From contig NZ_JAEKKT010000141.1 in the NCBI RefSeq assembly GCF_019510245.1, positions 1-64,000 on the forward strand: a stretch of DNA of 64,000 bases, written 5' to 3'. The number at the start of each line of letters is the position of its first letter. Position 1 is the stretch's first letter. This DNA is from Streptomyces sp. (GTDB lineage Bacteria; Actinomycetota; Actinomycetes; Streptomycetales; Streptomycetaceae). The position numbers and the translations under genes are program-made. The notes under the pieces are model-generated. The model had not been told where the DNA came from, ran no database searches, and was given only the letters and a program-made list of their open reading frames with translations. Positions 32,906 to 41,804 of this stretch are shown here, one piece after another.

Positions 32906-34942
32906 ATGGCCCTGGAAACGACGCACACCCAGGCGAAGGAAGCCGAGCGCGTACCCGGCAACGTGCTGGTCCCGATCGGCGCGCTGCTGCTCGGGCTGCT
33001 GCTGGCCGCGCTGGACCAGACGATCGTGTCGACGGCGCTGCCGACCATCGTCAGCGACCTCGGAGGGCTCGAGCACCTGTCGTGGGTGGTCACCGCCTAC
33101 CTCCTGGCCTCCACCGCCGCCACCCCGCTGTGGGGCAAGCTCGGCGACCAGTACGGCCGCAAGCGGCTCTTCCAGCTCGCGATCCTGATCTTCCTCGTCG
33201 GGTCGGCGCTGTGCGGGACGGCCCGGAACATGGGGGAGCTGATCGGCTTCCGTGCCCTGCAGGGGCTGGGCGGCGGCGGGCTGCTGGTGCTGTCGATGGC
33301 GATCGTCGGGGACATCGTGCCGCCGCGCGAACGGGGTCGGTACCAAGGGCTGTTCGGTGCCGTCTTCGGTGCGGCCAGCGTGCTCGGACCGCTGCTCGGC
33401 GGGGTGCTCACCGAGCATCTCAGCTGGCGCTGGGTGTTCTACGTCAACCTGCCCGTCGGCGTCGTCGCGCTCGCGGTGATCGCCGCCGCGCTGCACATCC
33501 CGCGCCGGACCGCCCACCACGTCATCGACTACCTCGGCACCTGCCTGATCGCCGCCGTCGCCACCTGCCTGGTGCTGGTGGCCTCACTGGGCGGGACGAC
33601 GTGGGCGTGGGGGTCGGCGCAGATCATCGGGCTCGTGGTGGTCGGGGTGGTGCTCGCCGCCACCTTCGTCGCCGCCGAGCGGCGGGCCGCCGAACCCGTG
33701 CTCCCGCTGAAGCTCTTCGGCATCCGCACCTTCACCCTCGCGGCCGTGATCAGCTTCATCGTCGGGTTCGCGATGTTCGGCGCGATGACCTACCTGCCGA
33801 CCTTCCTCCAGGTGGTGCAGGGCATCTCACCGACCCTGTCGGGCGTGTACATGCTGCCGATGGTGGCCGGCCTGCTGCTGTCGTCCACGATCTCCGGGCA
33901 GATCGTCAGCCGTACGGGGCGCTGGAAGGTGTTCCCGGTCGCTGGCACCGGCGTGACGACCATCGGGCTACTGCTGCTCCACCGCCTCGACGAGCACAGC
34001 TCGACCGCCGAGATGAGCGGCTACTTCTTCGTCTTCGGACTGGGCCTCGGACTGGTCATGCAGGTGCTGGTGCTGATAGTCCAGAACTCCGTCTCCTACG
34101 AGGACCTCGGCGTCGCCACCTCCGGTGCGACCTTCTTCCGCTCCATCGGGGCCTCCTTCGGCGTCGCCGTCTTCGGTTCCGTCTTCGCGAGCCGGCTCGC
34201 CGACAAGCTCGCCGACGCCTTCCGGGGCGTCCACCTCCCGCCCGGCGCCACCCCGTCCGCCCTCAAGGCCGACCCGCGGGGCATCGCCGCCCTGCCGCCC
34301 GCGCTGCGCCCGGCGGCCCTGCACGCGTACGCGTCCTCCATCACCGACGTCTTCCTGTACGCCGCTCCGGTCGCCGCCCTCGGCTTCGTCCTCGCCTGGT
34401 TCCTCAAGGAGGACCGGCTGCGCGGCTCGGTCACCGCGCCGGACGCGTCCGAGACCATCCCGCCCAACCCGGTCCAGCGGTCCTCGTACGACGAGTGCTC
34501 CCGTGCCCTGTCCCTGCTCGGCACCCGGGAGGGGCGCCGGGAGGTCTACCGGAAGATCAACGCACGCGCCGGGTACGCCGACCTGCTGCCCGCCTCGGGC
34601 TGGCTGCTGCTGCGGATCCGGAAGTACGGCTCGGTGGAGCCGGGGCGGCTCGCCGAGCGCGGCCCCGTCCCGATGAACGTCGTCCTGGCGGGCGCCCGGC
34701 AGCTGGAGGAGCGGCGCCTCGTGGACCGCCTGGGCCTCGACCTGACCCTCACCGGGCAGGGCCGCGAGGTCGCCGACCGGCTCGCCGGGGCCCGTGAGGA
34801 GTCCCTCGCCGACCTCCTCGGCGACTGGTGGCGCCCGGACCGGCCCACCGACCTGGACCGCCTGGTGCGGGAGCTGACCGACGAACTGTGCGGCACCGAA
34901 CGCGAGCAGCCGCAGAGCCCCGCGGCGGGGCGGGTCAGCTGA
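32906..34942 (+). CDS. DHA2-family multidrug exporter fused to a MarR-like winged-helix domain
   Basis: A 678-residue protein. Residues 1-500 form a 14-helix DHA2 (EmrB/QacA) major facilitator: ALDQTIVSTALPTI (motif D1), GKLGDQYGRKRLF (motif A) and GLLGAVFGAASVLGPLLGG (motif C region, cut). Residues 530-678 look like a MarR-type regulator: LPASGWLLLRIRKYG, then RQLEERRLVDRLGLDLTLT as recognition and wing, and a MarR-like ending DLLGDWWRPDRPTDLDRL. Start ATG 32906 has GGGAGG upstream. The cytoplasmic domain may sense a drug or tune export. The gene overlaps the convergent GNAT gene by 8 bases. Confidence 0.88.
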   Translation: MALETTHTQAKEAERVPGNVLVPIGALLLGLLLAALDQTIVSTALPTIVSDLGGLEHLSWVVTAYLLASTAATPLWGKLGDQYGRKRLFQLAILIFLVGSALCGTARNMGELIGFRALQGLGGGGLLVLSMAIVGDIVPPRERGRYQGLFGAVFGAASVLGPLLGGVLTEHLSWRWVFYVNLPVGVVALAVIAAALHIPRRTAHHVIDYLGTCLIAAVATCLVLVASLGGTTWAWGSAQIIGLVVVGVVLAATFVAAERRAAEPVLPLKLFGIRTFTLAAVISFIVGFAMFGAMTYLPTFLQVVQGISPTLSGVYMLPMVAGLLLSSTISGQIVSRTGRWKVFPVAGTGVTTIGLLLLHRLDEHSSTAEMSGYFFVFGLGLGLVMQVLVLIVQNSVSYEDLGVATSGATFFRSIGASFGVAVFGSVFASRLADKLADAFRGVHLPPGATPSALKADPRGIAALPPALRPAALHAYASSITDVFLYAAPVAALGFVLAWFLKEDRLRGSVTAPDASETIPPNPVQRSSYDECSRALSLLGTREGRREVYRKINARAGYADLLPASGWLLLRIRKYGSVEPGRLAERGPVPMNVVLAGARQLEERRLVDRLGLDLTLTGQGREVADRLAGAREESLADLLGDWWRPDRPTDLDRLVRELTDELCGTEREQPQSPAAGRVS

Positions 34943-35432
34943 CGAGCTCCTTGCGGAACCAGTGCTCGGCGTAGACGTCGTCGTTGTGCCGCGCGGTCTC
35001 CGTGTAGCCGAGCCGCGCGTACAGGGCGCGGGCCTCCACCAGGTCGGTGCGGGTGTCCAGGACGATCCGCCGGGCCCCGAGGGCACGGGCCGCGTCCTCG
35101 GCCACCGTGACGAGGAGCGCGGCGCCGCCCCTGCCGCGCAGCCCCTCGTGCACGAAGACCCGGGTGAGTTCCGCGGTGGCCGGTTCCAGGAGCCGTACGC
35201 CGGCGCTGCCGGCCGGCTCACCGTCGTACCGCGCGACCAGCAACCGCCCGGTGGGCGGGGCCAGTTCGGTGCCCGGACGGGCGGCGATCTCCCGGTCCAG
35301 CTCGGCCGGGTCGGTGCGGTGGCCTTCGTGGCGCAGGTACCAGCGGTCGCTGACCTCCGTGTAGTACGCCCGCCACAGGGCGAGCGCGGCGGGGGAGTCC
35401 GGGCGTTCCGGGGTGATCGTCCAGGAGGTCAT
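34935..35432 (-). CDS. GNAT-family N-acetyltransferase
   Basis: A 165-residue GNAT enzyme. The acetyl-CoA-binding motif A is LTRVFVHEGLRGRGGAALL (Q/R-x-x-G-x-G/A form), followed by GARRIVLDTRTDLVEARALY and the typical LGYTE end. The acceptor cannot be predicted; small amines or protein N-termini are usual. It is a single gene, convergent with the exporter fusion. Confidence 0.83.
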   Translation of the reverse strand: MTSWTITPERPDSPAALALWRAYYTEVSDRWYLRHEGHRTDPAELDREIAARPGTELAPPTGRLLVARYDGEPAGSAGVRLLEPATAELTRVFVHEGLRGRGGAALLVTVAEDAARALGARRIVLDTRTDLVEARALYARLGYTETARHNDDVYAEHWFRKELVS

Positions 35433-35583
35433 GGGCCGTAGTCTCCGGCGGACCGGGGTGGTCTGCGCAACCGGATATCGGCGGCCGCGGGACGGCTCCG
35501 TCCGGCCGGGCTGTTTGCGGGCCGGTGCGCGGGTCACCCGGTGAGGGAGACGGCCCGTCGGGCCGAGACACCGGAAGGCAACC

Positions 35584-36237
35584 ATGTCCACAGGCTTGAT
35601 CATCGCGATCGTGATCGCGGCCGCCGTGTTCGTCGTCGCGGCCCTCCTGGCCGTGCGCGCCAGGGGCAGCGGCCCGCAGGGTCTGAAGCGGCGCTTCGGG
35701 CCCGAGTACGAGCGGACGGTGGCCCAGCACGGCGGCGACACCAAGGCGGCCGAGCGGGAACTCGCCGAGCGGGTGCAGCGCCACGGCGCACTGCACGAGC
35801 GCGAGCTGGACCCGGCGGAACGCGAACGCTACGCGGCCCGCTGGACCACCGCGCAGGAGCACTTCGTCGACTCGCCCCGGGAGTCCGTGACCGAGATCGA
35901 CCGGCTGCTCGCCGAGGTGGCGGCCGCCCGGGGCTTCCCGGCCGAGGCCCAGTACGACGACCAGGTCGACGCCCTGTCCGTGCACCACGCGGACCACGTC
36001 GACGGCTACCGCCGCATCCACCGCGCCGCCCTGGCTCCCGTGGGCGGTTCCCCGCTGGGCCAGGCCGGTACCGAGGAGATGCGGACGGCCATGCTCGAGG
36101 CCCGTTCGCTCTTCGACGACCTGGTCGCCCCGTCGTCCCGCGAACACGGCCGGCACCGCGCCGGTGTCGGTGCCGACACCGACACCGGCGGACACCTGCC
36201 CTGGTCCGCCGACCAGAGCCGCCCGAAGGAGAGTTGA
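35584..36237 (+). CDS. Membrane-anchored hypothetical protein (paralogue of the next gene)
   Basis: A 217-residue protein with one N-terminal membrane helix (LIIAIVIAAAVFVVAALLAV), a basic segment and a helical cytoplasmic domain with the block HFVDSPRESVTEIDRLLAEV near residues 97-116. The tail is Ser/Asp/His rich. The next gene carries the equivalent FVDEPRAAVEEADRAVEE, so the two share a domain. The family is a conserved Streptomyces hypothetical of unknown function. The gene follows the divergent GNAT by 151 bases. Confidence 0.75.
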   Translation: MSTGLIIAIVIAAAVFVVAALLAVRARGSGPQGLKRRFGPEYERTVAQHGGDTKAAERELAERVQRHGALHERELDPAERERYAARWTTAQEHFVDSPRESVTEIDRLLAEVAAARGFPAEAQYDDQVDALSVHHADHVDGYRRIHRAALAPVGGSPLGQAGTEEMRTAMLEARSLFDDLVAPSSREHGRHRAGVGADTDTGGHLPWSADQSRPKES

Positions 36238-36240
36238 CCC

Positions 36241-36819
36241 ATGACCGACGCCAGGACCGGATCGGGCCGCCGCCCCGTCGGCGGCGACGTGTATCCCGGC
36301 GGTACCGCGATGCCCCCGGGACGAGAGCAGGGGACGACCGACTGGGGCGACGCCTCGGTGAGCGGCGTCACCCCGGGGCAGGAGGAACCCCGACGCATGG
36401 ACGACCGGGACGACCTGGACGACCGGGACGACCGGGGTGCGCCCGGGCAGGCGGTGCTGGTGGCCGGTGACGGCCCGGGGCACGAGAGGGACGCCGGTGA
36501 CGGCCCGGGGCCCGAGACGGACGCGGGCCGCGGCGGTGGGCAGCTGATGCCCCGCGAGGAGTGCGGACAGCTGGAGCGCCGTCTCCAGCACGCGGTCACC
36601 GGTTTCGTCGACGAGCCGCGGGCGGCCGTCGAGGAGGCCGACCGGGCCGTCGAGGAGATCACCGCCCGCTTCACCGACGCCATCGACAGGCGCCGCCGCA
36701 CCCTGCGCGGCAGCTGGCAGTCGGCCGAGGCGAACCGCCCCGGCAGCGCCGACACCGAGCAGCTCCGGCTGGCCCTGCGCGACTACCGCGAACTGGCGGA
36801 CCGGCTGCTGCACATGTGA
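36241..36819 (+). CDS. Hypothetical protein sharing a domain with its upstream neighbour
   Basis: A 192-residue soluble protein beginning 3 bases after the upstream stop, so the pair is an operon. Residues 1-110 are low complexity and acidic, with DDRDDLDDRDDRG and a duplicated GDGPGxExDAG block (DNA repeat ggtgacggcccggggc near 36465 and 36498). Residues 115-192 hold the FVDEPRAAVEEADRAVEEI domain seen also in the previous protein. Function is unknown. Confidence 0.75.
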   Translation: MTDARTGSGRRPVGGDVYPGGTAMPPGREQGTTDWGDASVSGVTPGQEEPRRMDDRDDLDDRDDRGAPGQAVLVAGDGPGHERDAGDGPGPETDAGRGGGQLMPREECGQLERRLQHAVTGFVDEPRAAVEEADRAVEEITARFTDAIDRRRRTLRGSWQSAEANRPGSADTEQLRLALRDYRELADRLLHM

Positions 36820-36841
36820 GTCACCCGGGTCCCCGGGCCGG

Positions 36842-37291
36842 TCACCCGTGCGGGTCCGGCTCCGGGTCCCGGTCCGCCCCGGCCCCGGCCGCCGTCCGGC
36901 GCTCCCGCCACTCGCGTACGACCGCCTCGACGTCGTACGGCTTCTTGCCCAGCGGGGGCCCGGGTGGCGGCTTGAACATCATGTCGCGGATCTTGACGTT
37001 GACGTCCGTGATGATCTTGCGGACGATCCGCTCGGAGGGCGCCGCCCAGGCGGCCGCCAGCGCGTCCTCGGCCTCCTTGCGCAGGGCGAGCGTCGGCGGC
37101 AGCACCGCCAGGCCCTCCCGGGCCATCTTCCGCTTGATCCACCACAGTTCGTCGTACGACGTCTCCAGGGCGGCGGGCAACGGCTCGCCCGTGCCCGGCA
37201 GTTGATCGAACTCGCCGCGCCGCTGGGCGTCCTGGATCTGCTTGTCGACCCAGGACTCGAACGGCACCCCGGGTGGCTTTCGCTCGGTCAT
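36842..37291 (-). CDS. DUF1992 (DnaJ-C28-like) domain protein
   Basis: A 149-residue protein with the DUF1992 signature: ESWVDKQIQDAQRRGEFDQL, then GTGEPL, and ELWWIKRKMAREGLAVLPPT. DUF1992 occurs alone in bacteria and joined to J-domains in eukaryotic DNAJC28. Its role is unknown, with chaperone or RNA-related functions proposed. The tail (GADRDPEPDPHG) is polar. It converges on the hypothetical pair. Confidence 0.9.
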   Translation of the reverse strand: MTERKPPGVPFESWVDKQIQDAQRRGEFDQLPGTGEPLPAALETSYDELWWIKRKMAREGLAVLPPTLALRKEAEDALAAAWAAPSERIVRKIITDVNVKIRDMMFKPPPGPPLGKKPYDVEAVVREWRERRTAAGAGADRDPEPDPHG

Positions 37292-37382
37292 GACTCCATT
37301 GTGCCGGACGCGGCCCGGCCGGGCGTTTTATCATGCGCCGGAGATCCACGAAGGATTCCGGAACCGCGCAGGGGGAACGCAC

Positions 37383-37772
37383 GTGCTCGAACTCACCATG
37401 GCCTCCGTGTCCGGAGAAGCGGGCGAGACGGCCGGAATGCTCATGGCCGACGCGCCCAGCGACCCCGGCGCCGTGCTGCGGGTGGGCCGCGACGCCGCCG
37501 CCTGCCGGCTCGCGACCCCCGACGACTGGCTGTTCGTCTCCCGCGTGCACCTGGAGTTCCTGTGCGGGCCCGAGGGCGGCTGGCAGGTCACCTGGCTGCG
37601 CGGCTCGCAGGCCGAACCGTCCTCCGAGGTGCTGCTCACCGTCGGCGAGTACGCCCAGGCCATCGCGTACGGCGGCACGGTCACGCTGCCCCGGGGCGGT
37701 TCCGGCGAGATCGTCATCCGGGACCGCACCGCCCCGCGCAGCGTCAACGTGGGGTTCTACCAGGAGGGTTGA
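37383..37772 (+). CDS. FHA-like domain protein
   Basis: A 129-residue protein that fits a compact FHA domain: LRVGRDAAACRLATPDDWL (GR of strand 3-4 loop), then VSRVHLEFLCGPEGGWQV (the S-R-x-H phosphothreonine-binding pair) and a final GEIVIRDR strand. FHA domains read pThr and work with Ser/Thr kinases, which are plentiful in Streptomyces. GTG 37383 with AGGGGGAA is chosen. No kinase gene is adjacent. Confidence 0.78.
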   Translation: MLELTMASVSGEAGETAGMLMADAPSDPGAVLRVGRDAAACRLATPDDWLFVSRVHLEFLCGPEGGWQVTWLRGSQAEPSSEVLLTVGEYAQAIAYGGTVTLPRGGSGEIVIRDRTAPRSVNVGFYQEG

Positions 37773-37778
37773 GCCCGG

Positions 37779-38450
37779 TCAGTCGAGGACCCGCGCCAGC
37801 GCGAAGCCGTCGTAGCCCTTGCTGCCGACGGTCTGGATCGCCGTACCGGTCAGCCTCGGGTGCGCCGCGATCAGCTCGATCGCGGCGCGGGTGCCGACCA
37901 CGTCCGGCTCGGCACTCTCGGCTTCGACGACCCGGCCGCCGCGCACCACGTTGTCGACGATGATCAGGCTGCCGGTGCGGGTGAGCCGGAGCGCCCACTC
38001 GACGTAGTGCGGGTTGTTGGCCTTGTCGGCGTCGATGAAGACCAGGTCGAAGGGGGCCGGGTTCTCGTCGGCGAGCTTGGGCAGGGACTCCAGGGCGGGC
38101 CCCACCCGCACCTCGACCAGCTTCTCCAGGCCCGCGCGGGCGATGTTGCGGACCGCGATCTCGGCGTGCCGGGCGCTGTACTCCAGCGAGATCAGCCTCC
38201 CGTCGGCGGGCAGGGCGCGGGCCAGCCAGATGGTGCTGTAACCGCCGAGGGTGCCGATCTCCAGGATGTTCCGGGCGTCCTGGATCTGGGCCAGGAGCTG
38301 GAGGAGTTTGCCCTGGTTGGCAGTGACGTTGACGTGCGGGAGATCATTCGCCTCACTCTCCCGCAGGGCCGCCTGGAGCGACTCGTCGTCCGGTGACAGG
38401 TGGCTGGTGAAGTAGAAGTCGACGTCGTCCCAGAGCTGAGAGCCGCTCAT
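37779..38450 (-). CDS. SAM-dependent O-methyltransferase (family 3, MdmC/CCoAOMT-like)
   Basis: A 223-residue class I methyltransferase. NILEIGTLGGYSTIWLARAL is the SAM motif (E-x-G-x-x-x-G), AEIAVRNIARAGL follows, and FDLVFIDADKANNPHYVEWAL is the metal-site Asp region of catechol-type O-methyltransferases, with DNVVRGGRVVE completing it. Substrates are catechol-like or polyketide hydroxyls. It stands alone and converges tightly on the FHA-like gene (6 bases). Confidence 0.9.
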   Translation of the reverse strand: MSGSQLWDDVDFYFTSHLSPDDESLQAALRESEANDLPHVNVTANQGKLLQLLAQIQDARNILEIGTLGGYSTIWLARALPADGRLISLEYSARHAEIAVRNIARAGLEKLVEVRVGPALESLPKLADENPAPFDLVFIDADKANNPHYVEWALRLTRTGSLIIVDNVVRGGRVVEAESAEPDVVGTRAAIELIAAHPRLTGTAIQTVGSKGYDGFALARVLD

Positions 38451-38508
38451 GCGTCCGCTGCCTTTCGCCTATGCAGATGGCTGTCCAGTGACAGCTACCT
38501 GGATAGCA

Positions 38509-39738
38509 CTACTGAGGCGACGGGCGCGCCGGTGATCCACCGCCCCGGTGCCGTACGGAACTCAGCCGATCGGCGCAGGGGGCGTCGGTGGTCCGGCCGG
38601 CGGCCGCGCCGGAGGTGCCGGGGGGCTGCGCCGGTGGGGGCGGTGGGGCCGGGTGGCGGGTGCGGCGTACGGCCGCGAGCGAGGCGGTGGTGACGACCAG
38701 CAGCAGCGCGGTGCCGGCTGTCAGCAGCCAGGCCGGGATCCCGGCCACCTGGCGCAGCCGGTCCTCGTAGACGACCTGCTGGAACGGGGTGTCCGCGGCC
38801 GCCCGCCGCAGCACCAGGTCGGCGGAGATCCGGGACGGGTACGGGAACTCCTGGCCGATCGCCGTCAGGTACGGGGTGCCCGCGGCCAGCTCGCGCAGGT
38901 CGCCGGACGGGCGGCCGAGCCGGCCGGCGTAGACGACCCGCGGGCGGTCGCCGCCGATCGCCGAGCGCGGCTCCATGCGGTGCGCGGCGAGGACGTACAG
39001 GCCGAGTGACTGCGGGGTGGCCGCGAGCCGGGACAGCCGCATCGGGTAGACCGGGCGGTCGCTGGCGAAGGCGAGGTGGAGCGGGTCGAGGGCGCCGTGC
39101 AGCGCGGTGCCCGCGGTCTGCGGGGCGAGTCTGACCGCGACATACTCCCAGTGGTCCGCGACGTAGGGCTGCAGCGCGGCGTCCAGGCGGGACGGGAAGG
39201 GGAAGCCGTTGCTGCGCAGCCAGCCGTCCAGGGCGCCGGAGTCGGTGGCGGTCAGCTGGGCCACGTCGAACGGGCCGAGCCGCTGGCGCGCGACCACGCC
39301 GACGCGGGGCCCGGCGCCGACGCCGGCGCCGGGCGGGCCGCCGGTGGTGTCGCCGCCGGTGGTGAGGGGCCAGTCGCCGTCCCCGGGCCAGAAGTGGGAG
39401 CGGGTGCGGTGCACCGGGGCGGTGAGGGTGTGCAGCTGGTCGAAGAGGGCCGGGTCGGCGAGGGCGACGGTGGCGCGGTGCGGGACGGGCATGATCCAGG
39501 CGGCGCGGTCGGTGTCGCCGCCGACCGTCAGACGCATCACGATCTGTTCGCGGGTGCCGTCCCAGCGCAGTACGGATTCCTCGCGGCCGACGGTGACCCG
39601 CCGGGCGGCGTCGGGGACGAGGGCGCCGTAGGCGCAGGCGAACGCGGGGGCGGCGAGCCCGCCGAACTGGATGCCGGTGAGGATGAGGAGGACCGCGAGG
39701 AGACGTGTGCGTCGGCGGGGTCGCCGCTGGCCGATCAT
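38509..39738 (-). CDS. DUF2330 domain exported protein
   Basis: A 409-residue protein with a signal-like N-terminus ending AAPAFACAYGALV, the typical DUF2330 beginning, the conserved WIMPVPHRATVAL block and a C-terminal membrane helix (WLLTAGTALLLVVTTASLAAV) followed by a Pro-rich cytoplasmic tail. The Cys at the signal end may be lipid-modified. DUF2330 proteins are extracytoplasmic with unknown function. Confidence 0.85.
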   Translation of the reverse strand: MIGQRRPRRRTRLLAVLLILTGIQFGGLAAPAFACAYGALVPDAARRVTVGREESVLRWDGTREQIVMRLTVGGDTDRAAWIMPVPHRATVALADPALFDQLHTLTAPVHRTRSHFWPGDGDWPLTTGGDTTGGPPGAGVGAGPRVGVVARQRLGPFDVAQLTATDSGALDGWLRSNGFPFPSRLDAALQPYVADHWEYVAVRLAPQTAGTALHGALDPLHLAFASDRPVYPMRLSRLAATPQSLGLYVLAAHRMEPRSAIGGDRPRVVYAGRLGRPSGDLRELAAGTPYLTAIGQEFPYPSRISADLVLRRAAADTPFQQVVYEDRLRQVAGIPAWLLTAGTALLLVVTTASLAAVRRTRHPAPPPPPAQPPGTSGAAAGRTTDAPCADRLSSVRHRGGGSPARPSPQ

Positions 39739-39750
39739 GAACCGATGCCC

Positions 39751-39791
39751 TCCGCCCTACCGTCGATCAGGACTGCAGACGGTAGGGCGGA
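39751..39791. terminator. Hairpin between the MFS and DUF2330 genes
   Basis: A 14-bp perfect stem (39751-39764 pairs with 39778-39791) with a 13-base loop. It lies immediately upstream of the DUF2330 start and downstream of the ProP-like gene on the same strand, so it could end that transcript or act in the DUF2330 leader. Confidence 0.55.
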
Positions 39792-39891
39792 GTGCGTGGT
39801 TCCTGGGCCGTTCCGGACAGCCACCGTCTGTCTACCGACGGTACGGGCGGACGGGGCCGATCGTTCGAACGTGCAGGCGAGTGGGGGATTT

Positions 39892-40024
39892 GCGCAGTTC
39901 CCTGCGCCCCCCGGGTGGTGGCTGGGCCTGTTTCGCCGGGTGCGGGCCGGTGGGGGCCTGTCGCGCAGTTCCTCCCCCAGCCTTCGGCCGGGGGTACCCC
40001 CAGCGCCCCTGAAGGGGCGCTTTT
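39892..40024 (+). repeat. Composite Streptomyces interspersed repeat with nested hairpins
   Basis: Two gcgcagttcc cores (39892 and 39963) flank a CCCCCAGCCTTCGGCCGGGGG hairpin. A final GCGCCCCTGAAGGGGCGC palindrome at 40003-40020 precedes TTTT. The whole lies within the 301-base gap before the ProP-like gene end, and no gene is seen in that gap. Confidence 0.7.
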
Positions 40025-40039
40025 GGCGGGGGGCTTCTA

Positions 40040-41422
40040 TCAAGCGGAGGCTTCTATCGAAGGGGCCGAGCCCGGTAGGGGCTTGCCTGCTGTTTCTGTC
40101 ATGCGCCAGGCGGCGAAGCCGCCCACTATCGCTGCGGCCATCATGTAGTAGGCGGGCATCATCAGGTTTCCGGTCGCTCCGATCAGGGCCGTCACCGCCA
40201 GGGGGGTCGTGCCGCCGAAGAGGGAGACCGAGATGTTGAAGCCGATCGACAGGGAGCCGTAGCGGACCCGGGTGGGGAAGAGGGCCGGGAGGGCGGCCGG
40301 CATCGCTGCCGTGAAGCAGACCAGGAGCAGACCCAGGGCGCCCATGCCGAGGGCGACCGCGAGCAGGCTCCCCTGGCGGATCAGGAGCAGGGCGGGGACA
40401 GAGAGGAGCAGGAACCCGGCGCAGCCCGCCGCGATCACCGGGCGGCGGCCGACCCGGTCGGTCAGGGCCCCGGCGAACGGCTGGACGATCATCATCAGCG
40501 TCATCACGCCGAGGACGACCAGCAGGCCGTGCGTCTCGTCGTACTTCAGCTCGCTCGTCAGGTAGCTGGGCATGTACGACAGCAGCATGTAGTCGGTGAC
40601 GTTGAAGACCAGGACCAGGGCCATGCAGAGGAGCAGCGCCCGCCACTGGCCGGTGATCATCTCGCGGAGGGGGACCTTCGGGCGGGACGACTCCGCCTTC
40701 TCGACCTCCGCCGCGAACGCCGGGGTCTCCTCCAGGCGCATCCGCAGGTAGAGGCCGATGATGCCCATCGGGCCCGCGATCAGGAAGGGGATGCGCCAGC
40801 CCCAGGAGGTCAGGTCGTCCGAGGACAGCAGGGCCGTCATCAGGGTCACCAGGCCGGCGCCGCCGATGTAGCCGGCCAGCGTGCCGAACTCCAGCCAGCT
40901 GCCGAAGAAGCCGCGCTTCTTGTCCGGCGCGTACTCGGCGATGAACGTGGACGCGCCCGCGTACTCGCCGCCGGTGGAGAAGCCCTGGACCAGGCGGGCG
41001 GCGAGGAGCAGGAGCGGGGCGCCGACGCCGATCGCCGCGTAGGAGGGGATCAGGCCGATCGCGAAGGTGCCCGCCGCCATCATGATCATGGTGAGGGCGA
41101 GGACCTTCTGGCGGCCCACGCGGTCGCCGAGCGGGCCGAAGACCATGCCGCCCAGCGGGCGGACCAGAAAGGCCGCCGCGAAGGCGCCGAACGTGGACAG
41201 CAGCTGGGCGGTCGGGTTGCCGGACGGGAAGAAGACCTTGCCCAGCGTCACCGCGATGTAGCTGTAGACGCCGAAGTCGAACCACTCCATGGCGTTGCCG
41301 AGCGCGGCCGCCTTCACGGCGCGCTTCACCAGCGCGGGGTCGGTGACGGTCGGGGCGGGTGCGGTGGCGGTACGGGGACCGGGGGCCTGGAGGGACGGAG
41401 TGACTGCTGCGGCGGTCGCCAA
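40040..41422 (-). CDS. MHS-family MFS transporter (ProP-like)
   Basis: A 460-residue, 12-helix symporter of the metabolite:H+ symporter group. The family opening is ALGNAMEWFDFGVYSYIAV near residues 41-59, followed by FGPLGDRVGRQKVL (motif A), RLVQGFSTGGEYAGA and the second motif A GALTDRVGRRPV. Relatives carry proline, glycine betaine, 2-oxoglutarate or shikimate; residues alone do not decide which. The frame begins at TTG 41422. The 382 bases to the next gene hold the divergent promoters. Confidence 0.88.
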   Translation of the reverse strand: MATAAAVTPSLQAPGPRTATAPAPTVTDPALVKRAVKAAALGNAMEWFDFGVYSYIAVTLGKVFFPSGNPTAQLLSTFGAFAAAFLVRPLGGMVFGPLGDRVGRQKVLALTMIMMAAGTFAIGLIPSYAAIGVGAPLLLLAARLVQGFSTGGEYAGASTFIAEYAPDKKRGFFGSWLEFGTLAGYIGGAGLVTLMTALLSSDDLTSWGWRIPFLIAGPMGIIGLYLRMRLEETPAFAAEVEKAESSRPKVPLREMITGQWRALLLCMALVLVFNVTDYMLLSYMPSYLTSELKYDETHGLLVVLGVMTLMMIVQPFAGALTDRVGRRPVIAAGCAGFLLLSVPALLLIRQGSLLAVALGMGALGLLLVCFTAAMPAALPALFPTRVRYGSLSIGFNISVSLFGGTTPLAVTALIGATGNLMMPAYYMMAAAIVGGFAAWRMTETAGKPLPGSAPSIEASA

Positions 41423-41804
41423 AACGGGGCTCGCCTACCTTTCGTGGGGGACAGGGACGCGGCCCGTACGGCGGCGGACGGGACGAAAAGCGACGATAGG
41501 AGCACTTGGGGGTGTTACGTCGCGTACGCGCTTACCTGCACAGTGCGGCCAAACGCGCTCTGTGCAGGGACGTCTGCCCGCTCCCGCGCAGGTATGCGTG
41601 TTGCGCAGTGTGACCCTTGTCGCGCTCCGTGGTGTCAACCAGACCCCCGGGGCGCTGTCGTCTTCCGGACAAAAGGCGGAGGGACGTCAGGTGACACGGG
41701 GGTTGCCTGCGTCTCTGTCCAGGGGTGCTGAGAGCCTCGTAGGGTTCTCGGAGCGATCGAGCGCATCAGCGGGTGTGCGTAACGGGGCGGGAGGCCGGCG
41801 AGGC

